Shown here: piece by piece, positions 8,356 through 19,416 of the stretch | Layout of the letters: the number at the start of each line of letters is the position of its first letter | Numbering within the stretch: position 1 is the stretch's first letter | Source of the DNA: Desulfurivibrio dismutans | Lineage (GTDB): Bacteria > Desulfobacterota > Desulfobulbia > Desulfobulbales > Desulfurivibrionaceae | Length of the DNA stretch: 64,000 nucleotides | Assembly: GCF_029210385.1 (NCBI RefSeq) | Contig: NZ_JARGDQ010000003.1 | Span: forward strand, 124,001-188,000 | Reading direction: 5' to 3' | Translations under genes and position numbers: made by a program | The notes under the pieces: generated by a model | Told to the model about the DNA's origin: nothing | The model's database searches: none | What the model saw: the letters and a program-made list of their open reading frames with translations, nothing else

Positions 8356-11346
8356 ATGAAATTCGTCAAGATTACCCTGATCACCATTCTATCCCTCGTC
8401 CTGCTGCTGGTTGTCGGCCTGGTGGCGGCGGCGCACCTGATTGACATCAACCGCCACCACGACCGCATCGCCCAGGTGGTTTACGACCAGACCGGCCGCA
8501 CACTCTCTATTGATGGCGATCTGGAGTGGGGCCTGTGGCCCAATCTCTACCTCAAAGGCGGCCCTCTGAGCCTGAGCAACGCCCCCGGGTTTGCCCGGGA
8601 ACCATTTTTCCGCCTGGAGAGTTTCCATTTCTCGGTGGCCACCTGGCCCCTGCGCCGCTCCGAAGTCCACCTGGAAACCCTGCGGCTTTCCGGCCTGCTG
8701 TTGAATCTTGAAAGCAACGAGGATGGGGTCGGCAACTGGGAAGATCTGGTGAGTGAGCCCGCCGCCGAACCGGCCAAACCACGAAAAAAACCGGCCGGCG
8801 AGGGACTGCCCCTGGCGGCCCTGGCCCTGGGCGGCATCAACATTGACCAGGGCCAGGTCAACTGGCATGATCACGGCACCGGGCAGCAGGCCCGGGTCAG
8901 CGACCTGCGATTGACCGTGGGCGCCTTGAGCTTCGGCGAACCCATGCAGCTTGTGCTGGCCTTCAACGCCGCCAGCAACCAGCCGGAAATTGAGGTCGCC
9001 GCGGAAGCGGAGGCTACCCTGCTTTACGACCTCAACATCGGCCGTTACGCCATAAAACCACTGCAGGCGGCCGCCACCTTCCGCGGCCCCACGGTGCCCG
9101 GCGACGAGGCTGTCCTCACCTTGCATACCCTGCTTGAACTGGACAGTGAAGCGGGCCGGGCGGAAATCGAAGATTTCCGGCTGGAAGGGCTGGGAGCCCT
9201 GGTTCAAGCCCGGATGAGTATGCATGATCTGGAGGCAGACCTGCCCAGCTGCCGGGGCGAAATCAGCGTCGACATCGCCGACCTGGTACAACTGCTGAAT
9301 GTTTTCGACGCCCCCCTGGGACAACAATTGGCCGGGGTGCGGGAGCGCAGCGTCCGGCTGGCCACGGAGTTTAACGCCGAACCCGGCCAGGGCCGGATCA
9401 TGGTTCCCAATCTTACCGCCCAACTGCTGGGCACCACGATACGCGGCCGGCTGGAAGCTGATAAAATCCATTCCGACCAGCCCGAAGTGCTGGGGGGTAT
9501 AAGAGCTGAAGGCTCAGACCTGCCCGCCCTGCTGGCCATCGGCGCCCGGCTGCAGCCCGGCGCCGACCCGGAGGCCCTCGCCCGGGCCCTGGCCGGCCTG
9601 CGCGAACGAGGACTGCTGGCGGAGGCAACCTTCAGCAGCGAAGGAGACGAGATCGTCATCCCCCATCTACATCTGCGGGCCCTGGCCACCGAAATTACGG
9701 TGGACGGCCGGCTAAGCAAACTGGAGGCCGAAATGCCGGCCATCAGCGGCCAGGCCAGGGTTGCCGGCCGCGACCTGCCGCTGCTGCTCAAGGTCGCCAG
9801 CGCCTTCCAGGGGGGTCCCGACGCCAGTGACTCCAAGCCCGAGGAAATTGACGAACCCACTCCGGGAGCCGAACTGTGGGCCCTGGCGGACCGCATTGCC
9901 GCCGCCCGCCGCAACTCCTTCAACCTGACCACCGGCTTTACCGCCGACTTGGACCAGGAACGGCTGTCCATCAACAACCTCAAGGCCGCCGCCCTGGGTC
10001 TGGAAGCCCAAGTAGAACTGGCGGCTCGGGGGATTATGTCTGAGCCGGACTTTAAAGTGGCCGTCTCTCTGGACCCCTTCAACGCCCGTCAGTTGCTGCC
10101 CATCCTGGCGGTGGAGCTACCGGAAACCGCTGACCCCCGCACCCTTACCCGCTTGCGCCTGCAGGCCGACATCGACGGCACCCCGGAGCGCTTCACCATC
10201 AAACCCCTGAATCTACTCTTGGACGACACCAACATCCAGGGCGAAGTAACGGTGCATGACCTGGAAAAGCAGGATCTGGCCTTCAACATAAAAATCGACG
10301 GCATCGACCTGGATCGCTATCTGCCGCCGGAAAGCGAAGACCAGCCGGTCACCCCGGACACCGCCGCCGTCGGCGCCGCCCTGCTGCCGGTGGAGTTGCT
10401 GCGCGAACTGCGCCTGGAGGGAGAATTAAAAATCGGCGAGTTGAAACTCACCGGGCTGCGGGTCAGCGACTTAAACCTGAAAACCCGGGCCCGCGACGGC
10501 CAGATCCGGGTGGCCCCGCTGCAGGCCGCTCTTTACCAGGGTGAGATGGACAGCACCATTGCCATCGACGCCCGGGGCGAGCAACCGGCCCTGCAAACCA
10601 CCAATCGCCTGCGGGGAGTCCAGGCCGGGCCGCTGCTGCGTGATCTCACCGGAGAAGAGGAAAAAATACGGGGCCAAGCCGACATCAGTTATGAACTGAA
10701 CACCAGGGGCAACGAAGTTGAAACCCTGAAATCCAACCTTAACGGCAGGGCCGAGTTCAGCTTCCGGGACGGCGAAGTGGTAGGCATCAATATCGGCCGC
10801 CTGCTGCGGCAGACCACCGCCCTGATCGAGCGGCGCACCTTTGCCGCCGATGAGCAGGCGGTCACCGACTTTACCACCCTAAGCGGCAGCGCCCAGATCA
10901 GCAATGGCCTGGTCAGCAACCAGGATCTCCGCATGATGTCGCCCATGCTGCGGGTAACCGGCGAAGGCACGGCCCACCTGGTCAGCGAAGAGGTTGACTA
11001 TCTGCTGACCGCCGCCGTGGTGGCCACCGCCGAAGGTCAGGAAGGCGCCGAACTGGACGCCCTGCAGGGCATCGTGGTTCCCATCCGGATCAGCGGCACC
11101 TTCGACGATCTGACCTTCCGTCCCTCGTTGGACGGCGCCGCCCGGGCCAAGTTAGAGCAAAATCTGCGGCGGCTGGAGGACCGGCTGGAACGCGAAGGCC
11201 GGCGAGCTCTGGAAGACTTGCTGGGGGTGCCGCTGGACCGGCCTGACCGCAAGGAAACCGATAGCGCCCCTGACCAGCAACAGCAGCTTGAAGAAGAACT
11301 GGAAGAACGCCTGCGCGACGAATTGCGCCGCCGCCTGCGTTTTTAA
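8356..11346 (+). CDS. AsmA family protein
   Basis: A 996-aa protein anchored by one N-terminal membrane helix (residues 5-27) with a long periplasmic beta-rich body. The N-terminus (FVKITLITILSLVLLLVVGL, then DRTGRTLSIDGDLEWGLWPN) is typical of AsmA. The C-terminal region GRAEFSFRDGEVVGINIGRL followed by LSGSAQISNGLVSNQDL is the AsmA C-terminal signature. A charged Arg/Glu coiled tail ends the protein. AsmA-like proteins are bridge-type proteins linked to phospholipid transport to the outer membrane. I chose ATG 8356 rather than an ATG 76 codons upstream because the hydrophobic anchor begins there and GGGAAGA precedes it. The gene ends 4 bp inside the convergent kinase gene. Confidence 0.9.
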   Translation: MKFVKITLITILSLVLLLVVGLVAAAHLIDINRHHDRIAQVVYDQTGRTLSIDGDLEWGLWPNLYLKGGPLSLSNAPGFAREPFFRLESFHFSVATWPLRRSEVHLETLRLSGLLLNLESNEDGVGNWEDLVSEPAAEPAKPRKKPAGEGLPLAALALGGINIDQGQVNWHDHGTGQQARVSDLRLTVGALSFGEPMQLVLAFNAASNQPEIEVAAEAEATLLYDLNIGRYAIKPLQAAATFRGPTVPGDEAVLTLHTLLELDSEAGRAEIEDFRLEGLGALVQARMSMHDLEADLPSCRGEISVDIADLVQLLNVFDAPLGQQLAGVRERSVRLATEFNAEPGQGRIMVPNLTAQLLGTTIRGRLEADKIHSDQPEVLGGIRAEGSDLPALLAIGARLQPGADPEALARALAGLRERGLLAEATFSSEGDEIVIPHLHLRALATEITVDGRLSKLEAEMPAISGQARVAGRDLPLLLKVASAFQGGPDASDSKPEEIDEPTPGAELWALADRIAAARRNSFNLTTGFTADLDQERLSINNLKAAALGLEAQVELAARGIMSEPDFKVAVSLDPFNARQLLPILAVELPETADPRTLTRLRLQADIDGTPERFTIKPLNLLLDDTNIQGEVTVHDLEKQDLAFNIKIDGIDLDRYLPPESEDQPVTPDTAAVGAALLPVELLRELRLEGELKIGELKLTGLRVSDLNLKTRARDGQIRVAPLQAALYQGEMDSTIAIDARGEQPALQTTNRLRGVQAGPLLRDLTGEEEKIRGQADISYELNTRGNEVETLKSNLNGRAEFSFRDGEVVGINIGRLLRQTTALIERRTFAADEQAVTDFTTLSGSAQISNGLVSNQDLRMMSPMLRVTGEGTAHLVSEEVDYLLTAAVVATAEGQEGAELDALQGIVVPIRISGTFDDLTFRPSLDGAARAKLEQNLRRLEDRLEREGRRALEDLLGVPLDRPDRKETDSAPDQQQQLEEELEERLRDELRRRLRF

Positions 11347-13250
11347 GGTACCGCCCTGCCGTCAGGTCCGCAGGAGTTACCGGCTGGGGCGTGGTCGAGA
11401 ACCCGGCGCACCAGACGGGCGATGTCATCCAGGCTGAATGGTTTCATCAGGTAACCCTGGATACCATCCCGCCGGGCCTGTTCGGCGGTCATACGGGTGC
11501 TGAAGCCGGTACAGATAATCACCGGCAGATCGGGCCGAATCTCCCGCAGGGCCCGGGCCAGCTCGCCGCCGGTGAGCCCCGGCATGGTCTGGTCGCTGAT
11601 CACCAGGTCAAAGGCCCAGGGATCCTGGCGGAACAACTCCAGCGCCTGCCGGCTGTCGGTCAGCCCCATTGCGCGGTAACCCAGATGCTCAAGCAGGCTG
11701 GCAAGCATTTCCACAATCTTGCTTTCATCATCCACCACCAGGACTCGCTCCCCGCCCCGAGGCAGGGACTCTCCACCATCCGTGACCATTTTCGTCGCAC
11801 CATTGGCGTTGGCCACCGCCAATGGGAGAAAAATCCGCACCACCGTACCTTTGCACGGCTCGCTGTATACCGTCAGCCGTCCCCCATGCCCTTTGACGAT
11901 CCCGTGCACCATGGCCAGCCCCAGACCTGTGCCCTTACCCTGCTCCTTGGTGGTAAAATAAGGCTCAAAGATCCGCTCCAGGGTGGCGGCATCCATCCCC
12001 ACCCCGGTGTCGCTGACCGTCAGGCATGCGTAACTGCCCGGCAGCAGTGGCTCCCTGCCAAACTGTTCACTGTCTCCGATCTCCACCCGGCGGAGGTTGA
12101 TCTCCAGCGTCCCGCCCCGCTCTTCCATGGCCTGGGCGGCATTGGTGCAAAGATTTAAAATTACCTGCTGCATTTGGGTAAGGTCCGCCAGCACCGGGCC
12201 GCATGCCGCCTCCAGATCAAACTTAATTTCAATGGTGGCCGGCAGGGAGGAGCGCAGCAGTTTGATATTCTCCTTGATGATCGGCTGCAACTCAAGCAAG
12301 CTGCGTTCCTGGTCCTGGCGACGGCTGAAGGTCAGGATCTGCTGCACCAGATCCCGGGCCCGCTTGGCCGCCTGGAGAATTTCATGGACCTGGAATTTCT
12401 CCTGCTCCGCCGGGGTGAGCTGCATCTTGGCCAACTCACAGTAGCCAATGATAGGGGTCAGTATATTGTTGAAATCATGGGCCACTCCGCCGGCCAAGGT
12501 GCCCACCGCCTCCATCTTCTGGGCCTGGCGTAACTGGGCGGCCATCTTTTCCCGCTGCTGGTTTTCGGCCAACAGGGCCTGGCGCATCTCGTTGATGGCC
12601 GCCGCCACCTGCCCCAGCTCATCCTGGTCGGAACCGCCCAACCCTCCGCGATCCAGCATCAGCGGCCGGTCCAGACGGCTGAGTTTGAGCGAGCGGGCGT
12701 AATCGGCCAGCGCCACCAGATGCCGGCCCACCAGGAAATAGAAGAGAAAAAAGATAAAGGTGGAAACAAAAAAGGTCTTCACCGCCTGGGTGGCAAAGAT
12801 CACCAGCACCCGGCTCCATAAACGGGCATAGACCTCATCCAGCCCCACCACCACCAAAAGGGTGCCCAGGGATACCTGCTGCCCCCGGTGGCTGTAGGTC
12901 AAGGGGAATTCATAGCTGAGGTGCTGCTCTGCCACCGGCTCCCCCACAAACAGCGACGGCTCTCCCTGCCGATGGATTGCCAGATAACGGATATCGGGCA
13001 GATCAAGGATACCAAGCATTTGCACATTGATCATGCGCTCGTTGAAGGACCATAACCCCTCGCTGAGGCTCTGCAGATAGCCGGTTTCAATCTGGCTGAT
13101 ATTGGCGTCGATACTTTGCAGGTCGCGGCGGTACTCGAAATAGAGCTGTACCGCCGTGCCCAGCAGGGTCACCACCGAGCTGAAGAGCAGAATAAAGATG
13201 ATGAAACGGCGGCCGATACTGTGCCACCAGGGAAACCGGGATGGGCTCAT
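11343..13250 (-). CDS. Hybrid sensor histidine kinase with receiver domain
   Basis: A 635-aa membrane kinase. TM1 (about 14-38), a periplasmic sensor of about 110 aa, TM2 (about 150-170) and a HAMP-like linker lead to the H-box [20 protein letters not shown]. The N and G boxes follow ([31 protein letters not shown]). A C-terminal receiver domain carries VLVVDDE, the phospho-acceptor Asp in [10 protein letters not shown], and Lys in YLMKPFS. No DNA-binding domain is present, so output must pass through a partner not seen here. The start overlaps the stop of the upstream solute-binding gene by 1 bp (TGATG), implying translational coupling and a shared signal. Confidence 0.93.
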   Translation of the reverse strand: MSPSRFPWWHSIGRRFIIFILLFSSVVTLLGTAVQLYFEYRRDLQSIDANISQIETGYLQSLSEGLWSFNERMINVQMLGILDLPDIRYLAIHRQGEPSLFVGEPVAEQHLSYEFPLTYSHRGQQVSLGTLLVVVGLDEVYARLWSRVLVIFATQAVKTFFVSTFIFFLFYFLVGRHLVALADYARSLKLSRLDRPLMLDRGGLGGSDQDELGQVAAAINEMRQALLAENQQREKMAAQLRQAQKMEAVGTLAGGVAHDFNNILTPIIGYCELAKMQLTPAEQEKFQVHEILQAAKRARDLVQQILTFSRRQDQERSLLELQPIIKENIKLLRSSLPATIEIKFDLEAACGPVLADLTQMQQVILNLCTNAAQAMEERGGTLEINLRRVEIGDSEQFGREPLLPGSYACLTVSDTGVGMDAATLERIFEPYFTTKEQGKGTGLGLAMVHGIVKGHGGRLTVYSEPCKGTVVRIFLPLAVANANGATKMVTDGGESLPRGGERVLVVDDESKIVEMLASLLEHLGYRAMGLTDSRQALELFRQDPWAFDLVISDQTMPGLTGGELARALREIRPDLPVIICTGFSTRMTAEQARRDGIQGYLMKPFSLDDIARLVRRVLDHAPAGNSCGPDGRAVP

Positions 13251-14035
13251 CAGGGCAGGTGCTCCTCGGGATCGAATTGCTCAAAGGCGCCGAAAGCTTG
13301 CCGCCTTACGCGTTCGTAGGTGCCGTCCTCTTTCAGGCGCCGCAGTTCCCGGTCGATGGCCGGCAGCAGGTGCTGATGCCGCTGATGCAGATAAAGATAC
13401 CAATGGCCCTGGAGCAGCGGCGGCTCCAGAATTTTCACCCCCTGGATCCCCAGCCGGGCCACCGCCTCCAGCCCCAGGATGCGATCAATCAGCACCAGTT
13501 CCAGGCGATCGTGGGCCAACATCAAAAAAAGCTGATCGGTTTCGTCCACCAGCCGCCGACGAGGATGCTCCTCGGTAGCGTACTCCAAAATCTTCCAGCC
13601 GCTTAAAAATCCCAGTTCATAAGGCAGCAGGCTCTCAGAACCAAGCACCGTAAAGTCATGCTTCCGGCTGAAAACGGTCATCCGGTATTCCAGCACCGCC
13701 TCGGTGGTGCGGCGCAGGTTGGGGTAAACCTCATCCAGCCCGGCAATTCGGCAGACATCACCGTCGTCGATCCCGGCATCGGCATTGCGCAGGGCCCGTT
13801 CCCCGGGCAACAGTTGAATCTCGAAGGTAGTACCCAGACGGTCAAACAGTTCGGCATACAGCAGGTCGAGGAAACCGTCGCCGGCAGGCGAGGTGATGGG
13901 AGCGGAGAAAGGGCTGTTGAGCACCAGATGGAGCGGCTCTGCGGCACCGCCTTCCAGGTCGTCGCCGGCAGCTACCGTCGCCGCCGGCAGCAACAGCAGA
14001 GCCACCGCCAGCCAGGAGCAAAAAAACTCACGCAT
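13250..14035 (-). CDS. Periplasmic solute-binding protein (SBP_bac_3-like)
   Basis: A 261-aa protein with a signal peptide (residues 1-22, ending TVAAGD) and a body resembling type 3 extracellular solute-binding proteins. It includes DLLYAELFDRLGTTFEIQLL and the C-terminal LRRLKEDGTYERVRRQAFG typical of that family. It sits directly upstream of, and is translationally coupled to, a membrane histidine kinase rather than ABC transporter genes. This favours a role as a periplasmic ligand sensor that feeds the kinase. The ligand is unknown. Confidence 0.8.
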   Translation of the reverse strand: MREFFCSWLAVALLLLPAATVAAGDDLEGGAAEPLHLVLNSPFSAPITSPAGDGFLDLLYAELFDRLGTTFEIQLLPGERALRNADAGIDDGDVCRIAGLDEVYPNLRRTTEAVLEYRMTVFSRKHDFTVLGSESLLPYELGFLSGWKILEYATEEHPRRRLVDETDQLFLMLAHDRLELVLIDRILGLEAVARLGIQGVKILEPPLLQGHWYLYLHQRHQHLLPAIDRELRRLKEDGTYERVRRQAFGAFEQFDPEEHLP

Positions 14036-14073
14036 GCTGCCCCTCCCGGATTATGCGGTCCCAAAAATCCACG

Positions 14074-14691
14074 TTAAGCTCTGGCCGGCCACCAGCGGCG
14101 GATCAGCCCCGCCACCTGCTCGGCGTAAAAACAAAACAGCATTCCCAGCACCACCGCGCCGGTGGTGATCCAGAAAAGCACCAGGTGCAGGGTGTGGTAA
14201 CGGTGAAAGTAGAGGTCCAGCACAAACAGTATCAGCCCCAGATGCACCAGGGAGGAGCCCAACCGGACCCAGTAGTTCTTGCTCTCGAAGTTGAGGCTGG
14301 CGCTGCCGGCCAGGGCCATGCCCAGCACCACCAGTTGCAGGGCCAGGGAGGCAAAGAGGATCAGCAGCAGGGCCGGATGGCCGCCGAGAGCCAAAAAGGT
14401 AACCAGGGCCACGGCCAGCAGGACGATGGTGAAACGGTTGAGCCAGCGCTCCGGCAGCAACCGTTTGGGCACGCAAATCCCCAGTAGCAGAATCAGGGCG
14501 ATGATAAAGGGCGCCACGATGCCGTTCATGGTGTTCAGGTAGGCCATCTGAGCGGTGGCGGCCATTTCATGCACGGCGGCGGCCTTGAAATAAAACATGG
14601 CCGCCACGCAGATCACCGAAATGCCCCCCAGCACCACGGTGGTCGCCAGGATCAGCTTATAATCGTATGAACTCGAACTTTTGTCTTCCAT
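14074..14691 (-). CDS. Six-helix membrane protein of unknown function, last gene of the nqr/ccsA unit
   Basis: A 205-aa protein with about six hydrophobic segments and little soluble mass. I do not recognise a family. One segment has HRYHTLHLVLF, several His in a membrane-proximal stretch, which could bind heme or a quinone, but that is speculation. It follows ccsA by 13 bp on the same strand, so it is probably co-transcribed and may help cytochrome maturation or quinone chemistry. Confidence 0.6.
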   Translation of the reverse strand: MEDKSSSSYDYKLILATTVVLGGISVICVAAMFYFKAAAVHEMAATAQMAYLNTMNGIVAPFIIALILLLGICVPKRLLPERWLNRFTIVLLAVALVTFLALGGHPALLLILFASLALQLVVLGMALAGSASLNFESKNYWVRLGSSLVHLGLILFVLDLYFHRYHTLHLVLFWITTGAVVLGMLFCFYAEQVAGLIRRWWPARA

Positions 14692-14704
14692 GATTCACCT
14701 TATA

Positions 14705-15745
14705 CTACATCAGGGAATGTTCGCCGGGGAAGATATATGACGCGACAAAGGTGAAAATCATCGCCACGAAACAGAGCAGCCCCAGGGCGGCGGAAAAATA
14801 CCACATCCCCTTTTTGTTGGCATACAGTCGGGTGTGAAGATAAGTACTGAAAATGGCCCAGAGCATGATGGAACTGCTGACCTTGGGGTCCCACCACCAG
14901 TTGGGGCCCCAGGCCTTCAGTGCCCAGGGGTAACCCAGCAGCATGCCCAGGGTGAGCAGAAAATAGCCGAACTTGGCGTAATCATACCCCACCTTCTCCA
15001 CTTCCAGCTCCCGGCGGATCAGCATCAGCAGCGACACCGCAAAAAAGATGGTGATACAGGCATAGGAGATAAACAGCAGGGGCGGATGAAACCACATGTA
15101 GGAAGCGGTGTAGTAAAACTCCAGCCGGGGGTAAAGCCGCATGAACATCCCCAGCTGTTCCCAGGCCGACGGGGCGGTGAACCAAGGGGTGATCTCGGCA
15201 AAAAAGCGCGGCAGGGGCTCGCGGAAGGGATCGGCCAGAAAATAGAGCACCACCAGTTGGGCCGCCAGCAACAGGTAGAGACTGCCCCTGAAACGATGAT
15301 TTTCCAGGCGGCGATGGGCCAGCACCGCCATCAAGGCAAAGCAGAAAAACCAGAAGTAATAACGCTGGTACTCGATCCAGGGCGGGATCAGGTAACGGGG
15401 CGGGGACTGGGGATCGTACAGAGGAATCCCGTAAGCGGCACCCCGGTTCATCGCCGCCAGTTGCTGGTTGAGCATGGCCGCCAGCTGCTCTGGCAGTTCC
15501 AGCACCGCATGCTGGGCAATCTGCCAGTGAAACCAGATCATCCCCAGAAAACCCAGCAACATTAAGCCGGCGGTGGCCAGCAGCAGCCAGAACGACCAGC
15601 GGGGCAGCAAGGGCCGCCGACCAAAAAGATTGCCCAGGCCGGTAACCGCCAACAGCAGGGCGCAAAGCAGCAGCAGGGGCATCAGTACAGCTCCGCCCCG
15701 GCTGTAGGTTTCTACCGCAACAGCCAGATTTTCCATAGTTTTCAC
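14705..15745 (-). CDS. ccsA: CcsA/ResC-type cytochrome c assembly protein
   Basis: A 346-aa multi-helix membrane protein. The tryptophan-rich heme-handling motif WGPNWWWDPKVSSSIMLW is near residue 285, with flanking conserved His residues (YMWFHPPLLFISYA and YLHTRLYANKKG). This is the mark of CcsA/CcmC/CcmF heme-handling proteins that deliver heme to apocytochrome c outside the cytoplasmic membrane. The partner ResB/Ccs1 is not seen in this window. The start is GTG or the ATG three codons later; neither has a strong ribosome binding site. It lies 9 bp after the small NqrM-like gene, in line with the nqr operon. Confidence 0.85.
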   Translation of the reverse strand: MKTMENLAVAVETYSRGGAVLMPLLLLCALLLAVTGLGNLFGRRPLLPRWSFWLLLATAGLMLLGFLGMIWFHWQIAQHAVLELPEQLAAMLNQQLAAMNRGAAYGIPLYDPQSPPRYLIPPWIEYQRYYFWFFCFALMAVLAHRRLENHRFRGSLYLLLAAQLVVLYFLADPFREPLPRFFAEITPWFTAPSAWEQLGMFMRLYPRLEFYYTASYMWFHPPLLFISYACITIFFAVSLLMLIRRELEVEKVGYDYAKFGYFLLTLGMLLGYPWALKAWGPNWWWDPKVSSSIMLWAIFSTYLHTRLYANKKGMWYFSAALGLLCFVAMIFTFVASYIFPGEHSLM

Positions 15746-15754
15746 AGCACGTTT

Positions 15755-16003
15755 TTATTGCTTATTGGTGTGCCAACGTTGACGGGATCCGGCAGGCATG
15801 CTTCCATGCCATTGGTTGTGGCCAGGGGGTGGGGGCCGCATCCCCTCAACACAGGTGGCACATAGCCGACCGCCGTCTTTATGGCACATGCCGGTCAAGC
15901 CATGGGGGGTATTGCGCAAACGACGACGAGCATAATTGATCAACAGCCCGAAGGCAACCACCACCGCCAGGGTCAGGGCCAAGGTCAGCAAAAAAGTTTG
16001 CAT
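15755..16003 (-). CDS. Small membrane-anchored Cys-cluster protein, NqrM-like
   Basis: An 82-aa protein with one N-terminal membrane helix (residues 3-23) followed by a basic stretch and a Cys cluster, MCHKDGGRLCATC. Size, topology, Cys cluster and position directly after nqrF resemble NqrM, the iron-delivery factor needed to mature the Na+-NQR iron site. However, the Cys spacing differs from the classical NqrM pattern and the Pro/His-rich tail is unusual. I call it NqrM-like by context; sequence identity is too low to be sure. Confidence 0.55.
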   Translation of the reverse strand: MQTFLLTLALTLAVVVAFGLLINYARRRLRNTPHGLTGMCHKDGGRLCATCVEGMRPPPPGHNQWHGSMPAGSRQRWHTNKQ

Positions 16004-16009
16004 AACGGC

Positions 16010-17239
16010 TCACCCCCCGAAGTCGTCAAAGAAAATGTGATCCCGTTCAACTCCCAGTTCCTGCAACATCTCGATCAGGGAGGCGGTCATACCCGGCGGC
16101 CCGCAGGCGTAATACTGGACATCCTCGGGCGCCTCATGGTCCTTGAGATAGTTTTCATAAAGCACCTTGTGAATATACCCCACGTGCCCGGTCCAGTTGT
16201 CCTCCGGCCGGGGGCGGGACAGCGACAGATGAAAGGAGAAATTGGGAAATTCCCGGGCCAGATCCACAAAGTCATCCAGGTAAAACACCTCCCGCAAACT
16301 GCGTCCACCGTACCAGAAGGAAATCTTGCGTTTGCTTTGTCGCCCCTTGAGCAGCTCAAAGATATGGCTGCGCAACGGCGCCATGCCGGCCCCGGCTCCG
16401 ACATAGACCATTTCCGAATCGCCTTCACGGATGAAAAAATCGCCGTAAGGACCGGAAATGGTGACTTCATCGCCAGGTTTGAGGTTGAAGATATAAGATG
16501 ACGCTTTGCCAGGGGGGGTAGGGTTAATCTCCTCTTCATCCAAGGGCGGAGTGGCCAGTCGCACGTTAAGCTTGAGCAAGCCCTTTTCGCCGGGGTAGTT
16601 GGCCATGGAGTAGGCCCGGGTCACCGGCTGGTGGACCTTGGACATGTACTGGAAGAGCTTGAAGCGGGTCCAGTCGCCCTGGAATTTTTCGGCCACGTCG
16701 AAATCGGCAAAAGAAAGTACATAGGGCGGAATCTCGATCTGGATATAACCGCCGGGCTTGAAATTCACCTCTTCATCGGGGGGCAGCTTGAGCACCAGCT
16801 CCTTGATGAAGGTGGCGATATGGTGGTTGGATTCAACCACGCAGCGCCATTTCTTGGTTTCCAACATCTCCGGCGGCAGTTCGATCTCCATGTCCCGCTT
16901 CATCGGCACCTGGCAGGCCAGCCGCACCCCATCCCGGGCCTCCCGCCGGTTGATGTGGGATCGTTCAGTTGGCAGAATCGCTCCGCCGCCGCTTTTCACC
17001 GTGGCCCGGCACTGGCCGCAGGAGCCGCCGCCGCCGCAGGCCGAGGAGATGAAAATGCCCTGGTCGGCCAGGGCGGTGAGCAGCTTGCCGCCGGGCTCCA
17101 CGGTGAGCTTTTTTTCGCCGTTGATCAGGATGCTCAGGTCGCCGCCGGGCAGCAGTTTGCGCTTGGCGGCGATGATCAGCACCACCAGGAAGGTCTGGAT
17201 CACCAGGTAGGCAACTATGGCAATAACTATTTCCTGCAA
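16010..17239 (-). CDS. nqrF: Na+-translocating NADH:quinone reductase subunit F
   Basis: A 409-aa electron-input subunit. An N-terminal membrane helix (4-26) is followed by a plant-type [2Fe-2S] ferredoxin domain with [16 protein letters not shown]. Then come the FAD-binding domain ([13 protein letters not shown]) and the NADH-binding domain ([17 protein letters not shown], ending YYACGPPGM and DDFGG). It oxidises NADH and passes electrons into the sodium-pumping complex. The start appears to be TTG, with GGAG 12 nt upstream. A palindromic repeat separates it from nqrE, so the operon is interrupted by about 145 bp of non-coding DNA at this point. Confidence 0.97.
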   Translation of the reverse strand: MQEIVIAIVAYLVIQTFLVVLIIAAKRKLLPGGDLSILINGEKKLTVEPGGKLLTALADQGIFISSACGGGGSCGQCRATVKSGGGAILPTERSHINRREARDGVRLACQVPMKRDMEIELPPEMLETKKWRCVVESNHHIATFIKELVLKLPPDEEVNFKPGGYIQIEIPPYVLSFADFDVAEKFQGDWTRFKLFQYMSKVHQPVTRAYSMANYPGEKGLLKLNVRLATPPLDEEEINPTPPGKASSYIFNLKPGDEVTISGPYGDFFIREGDSEMVYVGAGAGMAPLRSHIFELLKGRQSKRKISFWYGGRSLREVFYLDDFVDLAREFPNFSFHLSLSRPRPEDNWTGHVGYIHKVLYENYLKDHEAPEDVQYYACGPPGMTASLIEMLQELGVERDHIFFDDFGG

Positions 17240-17279
17240 ACCAATTTCTCCAAATGTAACTGATCACGGGGGCGACGGG

Positions 17280-17384
17280 GTAAGCGGTCACGGGGTGCCG
17301 CAGGTTGCGGCAAGCGAGACGGCGATGCGTACATCGGTACGTGAGCCGGCTCGATCGCCGCAAGATGCGGTGCCCCGTGATCGC

Positions 17385-17388
<4 letters not shown>
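17280..17388. repeat. Three-hairpin palindromic repeat, copy 2
   Basis: A 109-bp palindrome inside the nqr operon between nqrE and nqrF. The outer arms (GTAAGCGGTCACGGGG and CCCCGTGATCGCTTAC) pair over 16 bp with one G-T wobble. The inner hairpins are GCCGCAGGTTGCGGC, GCGTACATCGGTACGT and CCGCAAGATGCGG. The stop codon TAA of nqrE lies inside its right end. Confidence 0.9.
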
Positions 17389-17990
<602 letters not shown>

Positions 17991-17999
17991 GGCGGTATC

Positions 18000-18626
18000 C
18001 TATCCCCTTTCCTTCTGTGACGGATAAATCTCCCGCAGCAACCAGATCAGCAGGGCCACCAGAAAGAAGGCGCTGGCCGGCAGCAGCATCAGGCCGTTGC
18101 CCTGGTACCAGCCGTCCCGGGAAACCAGGGGCAGCACGGTGACCCCGAACAGGGTGCCGGCCCCGAACAGTTCACGGCAAAAGGCCACACTCATCAGGAT
18201 AAAAGAATAGCCCAGGCCGTTGCCCAGGCCGTCCAGGAAGGCCTTGTCCGGTGGGTTACTCATGGCAAAGCCTTCGGCCCGGCCCATGACGATGCAGTTG
18301 GTGATGATCAGCCCCACGTAGATGGAAAGCTGGCGGGAAAGCTCGTAGAAATAGGCCTTTAGCACCTGGTCCACCAGGATCACCAGGGTGGCGATGATGG
18401 TGATCTGGATGCCGATGCGCACCGTGTTGGGAATACGTTCCCGCAGCAGGCTGATGATGGAACTGGCCACGGCGGTGACCATGGTCAGGCAGACCGACAT
18501 CACCAGGGCGGTGGCCATGTGGCCGGTAACCGCCAGGGCCGAACAGATCCCCAGCACCAGAACGGTGATGGGGTTGCGCTCAAAAATCGCCTTAAAAAAC
18601 AACTGCCCCCGGGTTTCATCGGCCAT
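18000..18626 (-). CDS. nqrD: Na+-translocating NADH:quinone reductase subunit D
   Basis: A 208-aa six-helix membrane subunit. [20 protein letters not shown] near the N-terminus and [16 protein letters not shown] in the middle are characteristic of NqrD/RnfE, where the conserved Cys takes part in the membrane iron centre. It overlaps nqrC by 11 bp and precedes nqrE by 9 bp, consistent with a single transcript. Confidence 0.97.
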   Translation of the reverse strand: MADETRGQLFFKAIFERNPITVLVLGICSALAVTGHMATALVMSVCLTMVTAVASSIISLLRERIPNTVRIGIQITIIATLVILVDQVLKAYFYELSRQLSIYVGLIITNCIVMGRAEGFAMSNPPDKAFLDGLGNGLGYSFILMSVAFCRELFGAGTLFGVTVLPLVSRDGWYQGNGLMLLPASAFFLVALLIWLLREIYPSQKERG

Positions 18627-19416
18627 GATCGCTGCCTCCTTCCTCCATAATACCGTCCCGGTGGCGTTCCAAAAACGGCTTGAAACCGTGGTCGCCGAAC
18701 CAGAATTGCAGCAGGTCGCTGACGCCGTCCAGGGTCCGGGTGGCGGCGGAGATGCCGTCGATGCGATGACGGCCCTCTTCCCCCGCCGGGGCCTCGCCCT
18801 TGATCACCCGCAGGGCCGGTTGCCCCTCTTCATCGTATATTTTTTTGTCCTGCCAACCGGCCAGCCAGCGGGGATTTTCAATCTCGCCGCCCAGGCCCGG
18901 CGTTTCGCCGTGGCGATAAAAGGTGGCGCCCGCTACGGTGTTTAAATCACGGTCCAGGGCCACATAACCGAACATCATGGACCACACCCCCCTTCCCCGG
19001 ATGGGCAGCACCACCTTGGCCAGTTCACCGTTTTCCCGCACCAGGTAAACCAGGGAATAGTTTTCTCGGCGCCCCAGGCCGGCCAGGTCTTGATCTGCCG
19101 GCAGTTTCCGCCCCAGTTCCGGGTCGAGAGCGGCTTTGAGCTGGTTGAATTCCGCCGGGGCCAGCTCCTCAGGCGGCACGAAGGAACCGTCTTCCAGGCG
19201 AACAATCCGGGTTTCCACCGTCGCAAAAAGTGCTTCGATGTCAGCGCCGGACTGGTACAAATCGGCGGCGACCAGGATGTTTTTCATTTCGTCCAGGCGC
19301 TGGTTGGCCTCCTGTCGATCCCGCAAGCCCACTGCGGTACCGGCCACCAGGGTCGAACAGACCAGGGCCAGCAGCAACACGGTGAGCACCGTTTTCGGGG
19401 TACTTTCCTTAGCCAT
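18616..19416 (-). CDS. nqrC: Na+-translocating NADH:quinone reductase subunit C
   Basis: A 266-aa subunit with an N-terminal membrane helix (9-29) and a periplasmic FMN domain. The covalent flavin site is near residue 236, [14 protein letters not shown], matching the flavinylation motif SxAT; the usual second residue Gly is Ala here, which is tolerated in many NqrC/RnfG proteins. The FMN is attached through the Thr by ApbE, encoded at the head of this operon. It overlaps nqrB by 8 bp. Confidence 0.95.
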   Translation of the reverse strand: MAKESTPKTVLTVLLLALVCSTLVAGTAVGLRDRQEANQRLDEMKNILVAADLYQSGADIEALFATVETRIVRLEDGSFVPPEELAPAEFNQLKAALDPELGRKLPADQDLAGLGRRENYSLVYLVRENGELAKVVLPIRGRGVWSMMFGYVALDRDLNTVAGATFYRHGETPGLGGEIENPRWLAGWQDKKIYDEEGQPALRVIKGEAPAGEEGRHRIDGISAATRTLDGVSDLLQFWFGDHGFKPFLERHRDGIMEEGGSDHGR

